NCBI RefSeq assembly: GCF_001942255.1 | Contig: NZ_MKKC01000065.1 | Span: 166,240 to 230,239 of the forward strand | Direction: 5' to 3' | DNA: 64,000 nt | DNA from: Nocardiopsis sp. CNR-923 | Lineage (GTDB): Bacteria > Actinomycetota > Actinomycetes > Streptosporangiales > Streptosporangiaceae | Part shown: positions 1-9,583 of the stretch, in pieces | Layout of the letters: each line of letters opens with the position of its first letter | Numbering within the stretch: the first letter of the stretch is position 1 | The notes under the pieces: model-generated | Told to the model about the DNA's origin: nothing | The model's input: the letters and a program-made list of their open reading frames with translations, nothing else | The model's database searches: none | Position numbers and translations under genes: made by a program

Positions 1-660
1 CGTGATTACGGCGAGGAGTGGGACCTGGACCAGGCCAGCAACTTCCTGCTGGTCGCCGCGACGCTGCTGGACCTGAAGGCGGCCCGGCTGCTGCCCCGGG
101 GCGACGTCGAGGACGAGGCCGACCTGGCACTGTTGGAGGCCCGGGACCTGCTGTTCGCGCGGTTGTTGCAGTACCGCGCCTACAAGGAGGTCGCGGCGGT
201 CATGAGCGAGCGTATGGCGGCTCAGGGTCGACGGTACGCGCGGGCGGTGCCGCTGGAGGAGAGGTTCGCGTCGTTGCGGCCGGAGGTGTTCCTGCGGCTG
301 GGTCCGCGGGAGTTCGCGGCATTGGCCGGGCGGGTGTTCACCCCCAAGGAGCCGCCGAGCGTGCCGGTCACGCACATCCATCAGACCAGGACGTCGGTGA
401 AGGAGCAGGGCGAACTCGTCGTGGCCGCCCTGCGCGAGCACGGGACGCTCACGTTCACCGAACTCACCGAGGGCTGTACCGGTACCTTCGAGGTCGTCGC
501 GCGGTTCCTCGCGCTGCTGGAGCTGTACCGGGCCTCGAACGTGGGCTTCGACCAACCCGAACCCCTGGGCGCGCTGTCGGTGACCTGGACCGGCGGCGAG
601 GGCGAGGTCCGGGTGGAGACCGACTACGACGACGCGGTGGACGAGGAGGAGGGGCGATGA
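1..660 (+). CDS. scpA: Segregation and condensation protein ScpA (5' end outside window)
   Basis: This is the C-terminal part of ScpA, the kleisin subunit that bridges SMC heads and binds ScpB in the chromosome-condensing SMC-ScpAB complex. The open frame begins at base 1, and the first residues carry the kleisin motif AATLLDLKAARLLP typical of ScpA. The C-terminal winged-helix part follows (HTLTFTEL-like stretch, then the acidic tail DDAVDEEEGR). About 219 residues are visible, so roughly the first quarter of the protein is missing. The stop codon overlaps the scpB start (ATGA), indicating translational coupling. No frame break is visible. Confidence 0.93.
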   Translation, partial: RDYGEEWDLDQASNFLLVAATLLDLKAARLLPRGDVEDEADLALLEARDLLFARLLQYRAYKEVAAVMSERMAAQGRRYARAVPLEERFASLRPEVFLRLGPREFAALAGRVFTPKEPPSVPVTHIHQTRTSVKEQGELVVAALREHGTLTFTELTEGCTGTFEVVARFLALLELYRASNVGFDQPEPLGALSVTWTGGEGEVRVETDYDDAVDEEEGR

Positions 661-1250
661 GCGCGGAGCACGCGGCCGGTGTGGGGGATGTCTCGGCGCC
701 GCCCACGCTGCGTCGGGACCTGGAGGCGGTGCTCATGGTGGTGGACCAGCCGGTGTCCGAGTACGACCTGGCACGCGCGCTGGACCTGCCCGTGGATGCG
801 GTGACCCGGACCCTGGAGGAGCTGTCCAGGGAATACACCGAGCAGGGGAGGGGTTTCGACCTGCGCGCGGTGGCCGAGGGGTGGCGTGTCTACACACGCC
901 CCGAGTGCGCCGACGTCGTCGAGCACTTCCTTCGGGAGGGGCAGGAGGTGCGGCTCACGCAGGCCGCCCTGGAGACGATGGCGGTCGTGGCCTACCGGCA
1001 GCCGGTCTCCCGGGGCAGGGTCTCCGCCGTCCGCGGTGTCAACTGCGACGGAGTTATGCGTACCCTCGTACTGAGGGGGCTGATCGAAGAGGCCGGGCAC
1101 GATTCCGAATCCGGCGCACTGCTGTATCGGACCACCTCCTATTTCCTGGAACGGTTGGGCCTGCGCGCCCTCGACGAACTGCCTGATCTGGCGCCGTTCC
1201 TCCCCGACGACATCGAAGGTCTAGACGACACCGGTGAGCACACCCAATGA
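657..1250 (+). CDS. scpB: Segregation and condensation protein ScpB
   Basis: ScpB is the partner of ScpA in the SMC complex, acting on the nucleoid. The 197-residue protein has the two winged-helix domains of the family. The strongest signature is the central ALETMAVVAYRQPVSRGRV segment, followed by RGVNCDGVMRTLVLRGLIEE. The ATG at 657 was chosen because it overlaps the scpA stop, whereas the open frame upstream of it is only scpA read out of frame. The gene ends inside the start of the next gene (GTG at 1234), so scpA-scpB-rluB form the usual actinobacterial operon. Confidence 0.95.
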   Translation: MSAEHAAGVGDVSAPPTLRRDLEAVLMVVDQPVSEYDLARALDLPVDAVTRTLEELSREYTEQGRGFDLRAVAEGWRVYTRPECADVVEHFLREGQEVRLTQAALETMAVVAYRQPVSRGRVSAVRGVNCDGVMRTLVLRGLIEEAGHDSESGALLYRTTSYFLERLGLRALDELPDLAPFLPDDIEGLDDTGEHTQ

Positions 1251-1758
1251 CAGTTCCCGCGGTGCGCGGGACGACGCCCCGCGCGGTGAGCGCGGCGGCC
1301 ACGACGACCACCGCCAGCGAGGCGGACGACGCCCCCACGACCGGGACCGCAGGGACCTCGGCGACCGGGGCCACCGCGGCGGAGGCGACCGCTCCCTCCG
1401 ACGCGACGACAGGGACCGCGGCGGGTACCGCGGTCGGGATGACCGACGCCCGTACGGCCGCGACGACCGCGACTCCCGGGGCCCAAGCGGCGACCGGGGC
1501 GGCTTCGGTGGCCGGGAGCGGCGTGACGAGCGCGGTGAGCGGCGTTCGTTCGGCCGTGACGATGATCGGGGCTCTCGGGGCTCTCGGGGCGACTACCGAG
1601 GCGGCCGAGATGACCGTGGGCGCGATGATTTCCGTGGTTCACGAAGCGATCGGGATTCGCGGGGTCCGCGCGAGGGTCGCGATGACCGAGGCCGCGGCGG
1701 TTTCCGGGGCGATCGTGACCAGGGCGGTTTCCGGGGCTCGCGTGCGGGTCGTGGCTAC
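1234..1758 (+). pseudogene. rluB: RluB-type 23S rRNA pseudouridine synthase, N-terminal extension only (truncated)
   Basis: The gene after scpB in actinobacteria is normally a pseudouridine synthase (RluB/RsuA family) with a long disordered R/D/G-rich N-terminal extension. Here GTG 1234, overlapping the scpB stop, opens exactly such an extension (repeats of RDDRDRGGYRGR type) for about 175 residues. It breaks off around GRGYG at 1754-1758. Beyond that point the frame only reads the antisense of the ATPase gene to a chance stop at 2136. The S4 and catalytic domains are absent, so no active enzyme can be made here. The cut coincides with the truncated end of the facing ATPase gene, so this is a rearrangement or assembly junction. 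The family call rests on the extension and operon position. Confidence 0.7.
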
Positions 1759-2582
1759 GGTACCTTGGCCCGTTCAAACACCTCCAGCAGTCGCATCTGG
1801 AGTTCGCGGTACCGGACGACCACACCGATCGTGCGGTTCGGATGGAGGCGGACGTGCTCGCGCAGCTCGGTCGTGAGCTCGCTGAACGTCCGATACCTGG
1901 CCATGACCGGGAGGGGCCCGTCCCGCTCCGGTAGAAGGGGGTCGGCCCCTCCCAGGCGGAAGTGCTCGGCCAGGTCGGCGATCGGCCGGGAGGTGCGGTG
2001 GTTCTCCGCCAGGCGGACCTCTTCGGCGGCCAGGACTCGCCGGATCTCGTCGGTGGTGCTCCTGGACTCGGTGATGGTCTGGTACTCGTCGGCCAGAACG
2101 GTCACCCGTGCTCCCGCCAGGCGGCACAGGCGGTAGAACCCCACCGGAAGGTCCTGGCCCTCGTCGACCACCAACGCTCCGATGGAGGGGAGCTCCCCGG
2201 CCCCCATCGCCTCGGTGAGCAGCGCGGGCCAGTCGAAGTCGAACCCTCCGGGCGTGTGGGTGGGCGGTCGCCCACCCACAGCGCGCTCGTACCAGGACCT
2301 CAGCCAGGAGTGGACGGTCGCCACCTTCACGTCCGGTCCCAGTTCACAGGTCGCCCGCGCCACGTGCTGCCGCAGAAGGTTGGACCGGCACAGCAGGGTG
2401 GCCGGTGCGCCGGTGAGGGCGAGCATCGCCGCGCGATGCACCGCGATCACGCTTTTTCCCGACCCCGGAGGGCCGCTCACCACGTGGTTGCCGTCGAACG
2501 GCAGGTCATGGAGTACCTCCTGCTGTCCGCTGGACAGGTCCAGGTACCTCAGGACTCCGGATCGGGCCACCGCGGTGGTCAC
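1755..2582 (-). pseudogene. UvrD-like superfamily I ATPase downstream of drmB, C-terminus missing
   Basis: The start is GTG 2582, overlapping the drmB stop (GTGA), so the gene is coupled to drmB. The 275 residues show an SF1 helicase-type first half: Walker A GPPGSGKS (about residue 38), Walker B VVDEGQD, the Q-containing ADEYQTITES motif III, and ENHRTSRPIADLAEHF like motif IV. The protein then ends at FERAKVP. The second RecA half, with motifs V and VI (the SAKGLE-type segment), is missing. Its stop codon is formed by rluB sequence (CTAC at 1755-1758), so the true C-terminus was lost at the junction. In intact relatives this would be a DNA translocase or helicase. Its role beside DrmA and DrmB is inferred from position only. 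Confidence 0.75.
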
Positions 2583-4444
2583 GTTGCCTCCTTCCCGCGG
2601 GTGATACGGGCCGCCTGGCCGCGAGCGGATTCGATCACCGGCTCGAAGAACCCGGGGACTTGGGGGCCGCCGACGAGCAGAACCCGGTCCAGCAGGGCGT
2701 TGCCTGCTTCGCAACTGGTCTCCGGGAGCAGCGCACAGGCATGGCAGGCCGCCCGGTTGAGGTTGGCGAACCCGCGGGCACCGTGCTCCGCGCACAGCGG
2801 ATCGGCCGAGCACCACGCCCCGGACTCCAGGAGCCTGAGCAGGGTCTCCGCCAACCGGTCGGAGGAGCCCTGGTGGGCGAGACCGCCCAGGGTGCCCTCG
2901 GCGTCACCGGCGGCCGTGTAGACGAGGACCCCGGCCTGGTGTCCGTGCTCACCGGGGCGCGCGTACACCCGCTCACGCAGGGAGGAGATCCCGTAACCGC
3001 TCTCGAAGGAGAGCTGGCGGATCAACAGGTGGGCGAAGGTGTGCAGCAACGGCAGCCGTGGCAGCAGTCGGTCGCCAACCGTACCGATGAGCCGGTCTTT
3101 CTGGAAGGCGGCGTCCAGGTCGCGCTCCAGGTCCCCCACACGCTCGCGCACCCCCGTGTGCGACTCCCAACGGGTGATCTCCTGCTCGGAGAAGGACAGG
3201 AAGACCCCTTCACCGAAGACCTCGACCGCCGGCAGCCAGCCTCGTCGGCCCGTGGCGTCGGCCCCGACCATGCCCTTCGGGGACGGCTGCACACGGCAGA
3301 ATCCGCGCAGGGCCCGGACCTCGCGCAGCCGGTCGGCGACCACGACCCGTTCGACGCACCCCCGCAGTATCCGATCTGCCTCGGACGTGCGGGCCGATGG
3401 GACGAAGGGGACTGGACGGACCGTGAAGTTGCGATGGTTCACCGCCGCGTCGGCGTTCAGCGCCGACCACTCGTCCCAGCTCAGGTCCGTGGCCGGTGAG
3501 GCGGTCGCGCCCGGAGCGGGCCCACCCGGAACCGGATCACCGCCGGTCTCAAGGCGCAGCAGGGCCGCCACGTCCTCGGGGGTGACGCCCTCGTTGGCGT
3601 CGCAGATCATCCCGATGGCCGCCGCCTCCCGTCCTGTGCCTTGGAGACGGCACAGGCCCGGCCACATCGGGTCCTCCCGGATGCGGGAGGCGGTCTGAGG
3701 ATCCACCTGGTCGGTGCCGGGGCCTTCGGGACCGGAGATGTCCAGCGCTGAGATCGTGACCGGGTAGTAGACGTTGCCCGCGTTGCGCTGCACGATGCGG
3801 GCCTGCTCCGCACAAGGGACCTTCTGCCCGAGGTCCTGCCAGGGGTGGCGGCCCGCGCAGCGGATGCGGCCCCGGTCCAGCAGGGCGAGCAGGTCCCTTG
3901 AGGCGTCGCACGCGCGGCAGTGGACGGACAGGGCCTCCAGACCGATGGAGGAGCGGTCGACCAGGAAGGACAGCCGCCTCTGGGAGCGTTCGCACACGGG
4001 TGTCCCGGGTCGGCTGTGGGCCCACCACCACCAGTCCACGTCGTCCATGTGCCCCTCCGAGCAGATCTGGACGAACCGCATCGGTGCGAGCACCTGCGGA
4101 GTGGGGCAGGCCGGGCACAGCGGGGCGGACCCCGGCTGTTCGTCCGCTACTGCCCACTGCTTCATCCGGCGGCAGGACCCGCAGAAGAGCCAGGCGGGGA
4201 AACGGACACAGGGCACTCCGTCGGCGTCGGGGGTGTCGAAGAAGTCGTTGGCCGCCGGGGGCAGGGCCCGAAATCCCGTGACCCTCAACCGCTCCGCGAG
4301 CCTGGGGGAGTCAACCCAGGGGCTGGTGGTGGGCCAACGGGAGATGTCGGCGGACACGAACGACTCGCCCCGGGCCTCGATGATGGCACCGACTCCGAAC
4401 GGCACGATGGTCTGAGACTGGCGGACGCGCAGCTTCCGGGTCAT
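2579..4444 (-). CDS. drmB: DISARM protein DrmB (DUF1998 zinc protein)
   Basis: The 621-residue protein starts at ATG 4444, overlapping the drmA stop (ATGA). It opens with the typical DrmB N-terminus (RQSQTIVPFGVGAIIEARGESF), followed by zinc-type cysteine pairs (CGSCRRMKQW near residue 89, CPACPTP, then CSEGHMDDVDWWWW). The C-terminal half has the DUF1998 signature: HTFAHLLIRQLSFESGYGISSL, GVLVYTAAGDAEGTLGGLA and a final cysteine cluster (CSADPLC, CHACALLPETSC). In DISARM, DrmA and DrmB form a DNA-bound complex that acts on incoming phage DNA. The frame is intact across the gene. Confidence 0.93.
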   Translation of the reverse strand: MTRKLRVRQSQTIVPFGVGAIIEARGESFVSADISRWPTTSPWVDSPRLAERLRVTGFRALPPAANDFFDTPDADGVPCVRFPAWLFCGSCRRMKQWAVADEQPGSAPLCPACPTPQVLAPMRFVQICSEGHMDDVDWWWWAHSRPGTPVCERSQRRLSFLVDRSSIGLEALSVHCRACDASRDLLALLDRGRIRCAGRHPWQDLGQKVPCAEQARIVQRNAGNVYYPVTISALDISGPEGPGTDQVDPQTASRIREDPMWPGLCRLQGTGREAAAIGMICDANEGVTPEDVAALLRLETGGDPVPGGPAPGATASPATDLSWDEWSALNADAAVNHRNFTVRPVPFVPSARTSEADRILRGCVERVVVADRLREVRALRGFCRVQPSPKGMVGADATGRRGWLPAVEVFGEGVFLSFSEQEITRWESHTGVRERVGDLERDLDAAFQKDRLIGTVGDRLLPRLPLLHTFAHLLIRQLSFESGYGISSLRERVYARPGEHGHQAGVLVYTAAGDAEGTLGGLAHQGSSDRLAETLLRLLESGAWCSADPLCAEHGARGFANLNRAACHACALLPETSCEAGNALLDRVLLVGGPQVPGFFEPVIESARGQAARITRGKEAT

Positions 4445-7400
4445 CCCCGGGCCCCCTTCACGGTGATCTGGCACTCGCGGTCCACGGAGCGGACCGAGTG
4501 CAGGGTCTCCCACAGGCCGTTCCTACGGTCGAAGTTCTTCAGGATGTGCCGTGTCGACCGACCCTGTCCGCTCCAGTAGAGGGCGCCCCGCGCCTGACGG
4601 GCCGCGACGGCCTCGTCCCGCCAGTCGTCGACGAGTACCTTCAATTCGGCGGCCACGTCGGACGTGACGGCGGGGTCGGCCTGTTCCACCCACGCCACCA
4701 GTCGTTTGACGGCATCGGAGACGGCACCGGGATCATCGAGGACACGGGACGCCTGGTCCTCCCCCGACCACCCGTGGCCGTGCCGGAGAAGGATGACCAG
4801 AGCGGCGTGCAGGGCGCGTTTGCGGGACGGGATCGACCAGGGGGTCACACTGGACGGCTCGACGTGCCGGTACAGCGACCGGTGGAACACCCCGAAGGTC
4901 TCGTAGTGTGAGCGGTCCCGCGGTTTGGTGGCGTTGAAGAAGGCCACGATCAGCCCGGGGACGCGGTGGCGCCCGACGCGGCTGGTCGCCTGGATGTACT
5001 CGGCTGCGGCCTTGGGCTGGCCGAGCATCAGCATGAGCGCGAGTCGGCCGACGTCGACGCCGACGGAGAGCATGTTGGTGCAGGCGAGGAGGGACACCGC
5101 GGCCGGGGAGGGGCATCCTTCCTCCAGACGGGCCAGCAGGCGCGGCTGTTCCTCGCGGTGCAGGTTGCTCGTGAGCTCCTGGACCGACGGTTCGGCGAGT
5201 TCACGTGTCCCCTTCCCGTCCCCGCCCATCCCGATGAGCTGCGCGGGGATGTCGTCCCGCGCCGAGGTCAGGGTGCGGCCGAGTTCCCTGAGGCTGTGGT
5301 GGTAGGCGACCAGCGTCCAGTAGTCGTCGAGGTGTTCCTCGGGGAGCCGGGCCGCCTCGTGCAGCAGGGCGGCCACCGTGGCGACGGTGGCGCGGCCAGC
5401 CGTGTGCCCCTGGGCCATGACGCCCACGTAGAGGCGGCCCGCGGAGCACTCGTCGGGTTCGGAGAAGTAGGAGTGGCGCGCGTCCAGGCCGGGAGGGGGG
5501 AAGAGTTGGACGTCACGGCCGTACATTCGGCGGACCTGTTCACCGGAGCGGCGGATCGTCGCCGTGGACGCCACCACCTTGGGTGGCACTCCGTCCCAGG
5601 AGCACAACCGCAGGATCGCGGACTCGTACAGGCCGACCGTGGTGCCGAGCGGGCCGGTCAGCAGGTGCAGTTCGTCCTGGATGACCAGGGACGGCCGCAG
5701 TCGGCCACCGCCGCCGAACAGCCGTCCGGCCCTGGCCTCCCAGGCCAGGCGGGCGAACTTGTCCACGGTTCCGAGCAAGAACGAGGGAGGGGCATCGTAC
5801 AGGTGGGCGTCGACCACGCGTACGGGGAGTTCGCCATGGAAGTCGCACTCCTCGCGCGGGCAGAAGAAGGAGAACGACGACGGCGAGGTCCGCACCCCGT
5901 AGTCGCCCGGGTCCGACGACTTGTTCTCAGGCATGATCCGGGTGCCGCACCACGGGCACCGGTCCAGGATGAAGGCATCGGTCGGCCGGGCCATCTCACG
6001 CTGCCGTTCGGCGAGTTCGTGCGCCCGGTCGTAGGTGTTGGGCGTGGTGGCCTCGCCCACCCACAGGCCGATGGAGAACCGCTCGGCGCCGAGGTCGAGC
6101 CCGGGGCAGGACCGTTCCGCGGGGCGCAGCCGCAGGTACTCCAGAGCGCACACCGTGTTCCCGCGCGCTGGAACTGCTGGGTGGTGAGCAGGCTGAGGGT
6201 GTAGCGGCTGAGCACGGCTGTGCCGCCCCCACAAGAGCCGTGCCGCAGCCGCCGCAGGACCATCTCGAAACAGGCCAGCAGCAGGTAGGCCTCGGTCTTG
6301 CCGCCTCCGGTGGGGAACCAGACGACGTCGGCGCTCTCGCGGTCGGGGTGTGCGGGATCAATGAGGCCGCCGACGCACAGCAGGAAGAAACCGAGTTGGA
6401 AGGGCCGCCATGCGTAGGCGCCATCGGGCGCGGTCTTCTGGGGCAACGGGTCGTAGCGTGTGCGCGGGGTCCCCGCCAGGTCGGCCGAGCCACGGCGCAT
6501 CTGTAGGGCCATCGCCTGGTTGGCGGTCCGAAAGGCCGCCAGCGCCGCAGGGTCCTCGCACACCAGGCGCGCCCCGGCCTCCATGCGGTCGATGGCTGTG
6601 CGGATGCGGGTCAGGATGCGCTCGGCGGCTGCCTGCCCCCACCGGGGGACCGCGGTGGCGGCCTCCAGGACGCGTTCGCCGTACCAGTTCCGGTAGCCGT
6701 CGACGAACCCGGACAGCTCCCGGGCGAGATCGGCCGGGGGAAGGGAGGCGTCGCTGAGGAAGGAGAGTTTCAGCGCACGCGCATCGGTCGGGCCGGCGTG
6801 CCGGACCCGCAGGACCTCCTCGGTCGGCATGACCTCGGTGCCGATCCGATCGGGCGGGCCGTCCTCCGGTACCGAGTCCGACCGCTCCTCGGTGACCGAG
6901 CAGCCGTGGCCGACGGTGAAGGTCCGCACGTGCCGGTACTGCAGGCGCAGCTCCTCTTCCTCCGGGTCGCGGCTGGTGAGCAGGACACCGGGGTATTCCA
7001 GGAAGGCGCCGTCACGGGGCTCCACGGTAAAGGAGGACTGGAAGAGCATCCGGTCCCAGTCGGTACGCGGCGGCCGGTGACCGTTCCTTCCTGCGCGGTC
7101 CGGTGGTTCGGCGACGGCCGCGTTGACGAGCGCGACTGTCACCAGCCACGCACCGGCGTAGGGGCGTCGGCGGACCCGGAGCAGGGCGCGGCCTCCGTGG
7201 ACCGGGATGTCGCCGCTCTCCGTAGCTTCGACTGTCTCCTCGTCGAGCGGGATACGGGACCACCGCCGTGTTCCGTCGTCCCGCCCAGTCGCATAGCGGG
7301 CTCCTCGGCAGGTGATGACCAGGGCAGGAGCGTCGGTGAACAGCGACAGCCCCAGTGACGAGGGCAGCCAGGCGTTGGCGTCGGAGGTGGGGTCCTCCGC

Positions 7401-7642
7401 GAACATGTTCTCCTCGGTGACGGGCTCGTCGCCGTCACCGTCCTTCTCCTCGCCCGCGGAGAGAAGGTGCGAATGCAGGTCGGCCTCCTGCGGATACAGC
7501 GTGCCCATGAGGTAGCGGCGGTCCGGGGGACGGAGAGCACCTCGTGCTCTCCGTTGGCCGGGCCGACGAGCTGGAGCCGGAGGGCGGACACGAGTAGGTC
7601 GCGGGCTTCGGCGGCGTCCTGCTTGGTGGAGCGGTCGGACAT
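4441..7642 (-). CDS. drmA: DISARM helicase DrmA (two -1 frame breaks)
   Basis: This is a superfamily 2 helicase-like protein of DISARM, about 1067 residues once the frame is restored. ATG 7642 (MSDRSTKQDAAEARD) leads into the DrmA N-terminus LVSALRLQLVGPANGEHEV. One base is lost near 7528 and another near 6160. Helicase motifs are present: PTGGGKTEAYL (about residue 445), QDELHLL (DExH type), ASTATIRRS, and QATSRVGRHRVPG. A cysteine group CPWCGTRI and CPREECDF lies in the middle. The gene is coupled to drmB by ATGA. Both breaks fall beside short C or G runs and restore a full-length family member, so they look like base-calling errors rather than inactivation. The next gene upstream is the divergent sigma factor. 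Confidence 0.9.
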
Positions 7643-7753
7643 CAGGGGCCTGTTCTGGTTCGTGGGCGCCGGGCTTGCAGGGCCTGGGCGGTGATCCGTT
7701 CTCTCCTGGTGCGGGAACGTATTCTGTCAGGGGTCGGTGACATTATCCGACGC

Positions 7754-9310
7754 ATGCCGAACTTCTCTCCCTCCCCGATGTCGGAGTCCGCCCGCCACGG
7801 CCTGGTGAACGCTGTGCTCGCGAGAATTCGGGCCAGTGCGGAGAACGGTGTGATGACTCGCGATAAACTCGAAAATGTGTGCGAAGAATTGGGTCTTGGG
7901 GAGGAAGTCCGCAGTCGGGTGGAGACGGTACTCCCCGGTCTGGGGATCCGTATAGCGGCTCCGGAGAAGGTGTCCAGGGGCGAAAGTCCCCAGTCTGCCG
8001 GCGGGATCACGGCAGCGGACCGGCGGCGCGTCCGCGATCCCCGAATGGCTGCGGTCGTGCGTCTGGCGCGGCGCTATGCCGCCGCCGGGTCGATCTCCGC
8101 CGCGGTGTTCGACGGTGTCGTCCGTATGTGCGGACTCGGCGGGAGCGAACTCGAAAAGTTAACGAACTGCCTGCGCGAGGCCGGCATCTCGATCGCTCAT
8201 TCGAATACTGGGGAAGACGCGGAACCCGAGGCGGGACCGGCGCCCGAGTCCGGCTCCGGGGAACACGAAATGGATGCCCCGTATAACTCGGAACCGGCAG
8301 ACGCGGTCGCTCGTGTGAGAACGGTGCGGGAAACCACCGAGCTGGGCCCGTTCGTCGCGGAGGCCCGCCGGATCCTGGCCGAGGACCAGAAAAAGCGGCG
8401 TCCGGAACGGCGCATCCTCAGCGCACAGGCGGAGGTGGGCCTGGCGGCCCTGATGAGGGGCGGACAGTCCCTCGGCTCGCCCCTCGCGGAAGCCGGGCTC
8501 GCAGCGCTGGAACCGGCCGACGAGCGCCGCCTGGCCTATGAGGCGATGGTGCTGCACAACCAGAGACTCGTCTACAGCCTGGCGGCCAAGTTCGACGGAC
8601 AGGGGCTGGACTACGAGGACCTGGCACAGCACGGCATGCGGGGCCTGATGCGCGCGGCCGTCAAGTTCGACGGGGGACAGGGCAACAAGTTCTCCACCTA
8701 CGCCACCTGGTGGATCCGCCAGGCCATCACGCGCGCCATCGCCGACGAAGGGGCCCTGATCCGTCTTCCGGCGCACTTCCACGAGAAGGCGGTCAAGGTC
8801 GCGGTGGCTGAGCGTGAACTGGCCGCCCGGGGCAGGCGCACCGGTCAGGCGGACGTGGCGGTGCACAGCGGTCTGACGGTCGACGAGGTCGACCAGGTCC
8901 GCCGCCTCACCTACCGGACCGACTCCCTGGACCGCCAGGTGAGGGGGGACACCACCCTGCTCGCCCTGGTGGCTGAGGACGAGGACCGTGCCCTGCCCTC
9001 CCCGGAGGTCCAGGTCATAGAGGACGAGGGGTGCCGGGAGGTCCGGAACCTGCTCTCCTGCCTGACCGGCCACCGCGAGCGCGAGGTCATCGAACGGCGC
9101 ATGGGATGGACCACGGGGGACAGACAGACCCTCGACGCGATCGGGGAGCATTTCGGGGTCAGCCGCGAACGCATCCGTCAGATCGAGAAGAAGGCCCTGC
9201 GGACTTTGCGCGAGGTCCACCTGGGCGGAGCGGGACAGGCCGAGGCGGGCGGGAAGGACAGGAAGAGGCGGCGCAAGAGGAGGTCAAGCGAGTCGGGGGC
9301 CACCGGATGA
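7754..9310 (+). CDS. Sigma-70 family RNA polymerase sigma factor with duplicated region-1.1-like N-terminus
   Basis: This is a primary-like (RpoD/HrdB-type) sigma factor of about 518 residues. Region 2 is clear from about residue 264 (HNQRLVYSLAAKF, DYEDLAQHGMRGLMRA, FSTYATWWIRQAITRA), followed by region 3 and a C-terminal region 4 (DAIGEHFGVSRERIRQIEKKAL). The first 250 residues contain two similar helical repeats (near residues 33-68 and 113-150, each ending GIRI or GISI) that resemble sigma region 1.1, which normally occurs once. ATG 7754 was chosen because CATTAT at 7741-7746 would give a nearly leaderless start; GTG 7691 or ATG 7778 are alternatives. A sigma factor between drmA and the methyltransferase suggests dedicated control of the island. 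This is inference. Confidence 0.85.
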   Translation: MPNFSPSPMSESARHGLVNAVLARIRASAENGVMTRDKLENVCEELGLGEEVRSRVETVLPGLGIRIAAPEKVSRGESPQSAGGITAADRRRVRDPRMAAVVRLARRYAAAGSISAAVFDGVVRMCGLGGSELEKLTNCLREAGISIAHSNTGEDAEPEAGPAPESGSGEHEMDAPYNSEPADAVARVRTVRETTELGPFVAEARRILAEDQKKRRPERRILSAQAEVGLAALMRGGQSLGSPLAEAGLAALEPADERRLAYEAMVLHNQRLVYSLAAKFDGQGLDYEDLAQHGMRGLMRAAVKFDGGQGNKFSTYATWWIRQAITRAIADEGALIRLPAHFHEKAVKVAVAERELAARGRRTGQADVAVHSGLTVDEVDQVRRLTYRTDSLDRQVRGDTTLLALVAEDEDRALPSPEVQVIEDEGCREVRNLLSCLTGHREREVIERRMGWTTGDRQTLDAIGEHFGVSRERIRQIEKKALRTLREVHLGGAGQAEAGGKDRKRRRKRRSSESGATG

Positions 9311-9583
9311 GCCCCGGCCGCGGGCACGGCCGCGACGGCGCTGATCCTTGGTGTGCGGGCAAGCACCAGAGCGGCAACGCCCAGGTCCGGACCGGACGGT
9401 TGGCCGCCGTGGACCACGGGATCTGCGGGCGCGCGAGCGCGCTGCTGAAGAACGACAAGGCCCTGCGCAGGGCCTGCCTCGACCCCTGGCGGATCGGAGA
9501 GATCGAGATCCTCGGCAGACTCGGCAACGGGGCCTGGGCGTGCTCTACGCGGACCGCACCGACGAGGACACGCCAACGCACGC
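9307..9583 (+). pseudogene. N-terminal fragment of a putative Ser/Thr protein kinase
   Basis: ATG 9307 overlaps the sigma factor stop (ATGA). The frame encodes a short N-terminal stretch and then DPWRIGEIEILGRLGNG, which resembles the start of a eukaryotic-type kinase N-lobe (glycine-rich loop). After a one-base shift near 9534 it continues GLGVLYADRTDEDTPTH. Reading then runs into the 3' end of the convergent methyltransferase gene, and no catalytic loop exists. It is therefore a remnant cut at about 9575. The kinase assignment rests only on this glycine-loop resemblance. Confidence 0.45.

Noticed and set aside
1234..2136. A 300-residue plus-strand frame as one protein
   Set aside because: Only the first 175 residues are the R/D/G-rich extension; the rest is the antisense of the ATPase gene.
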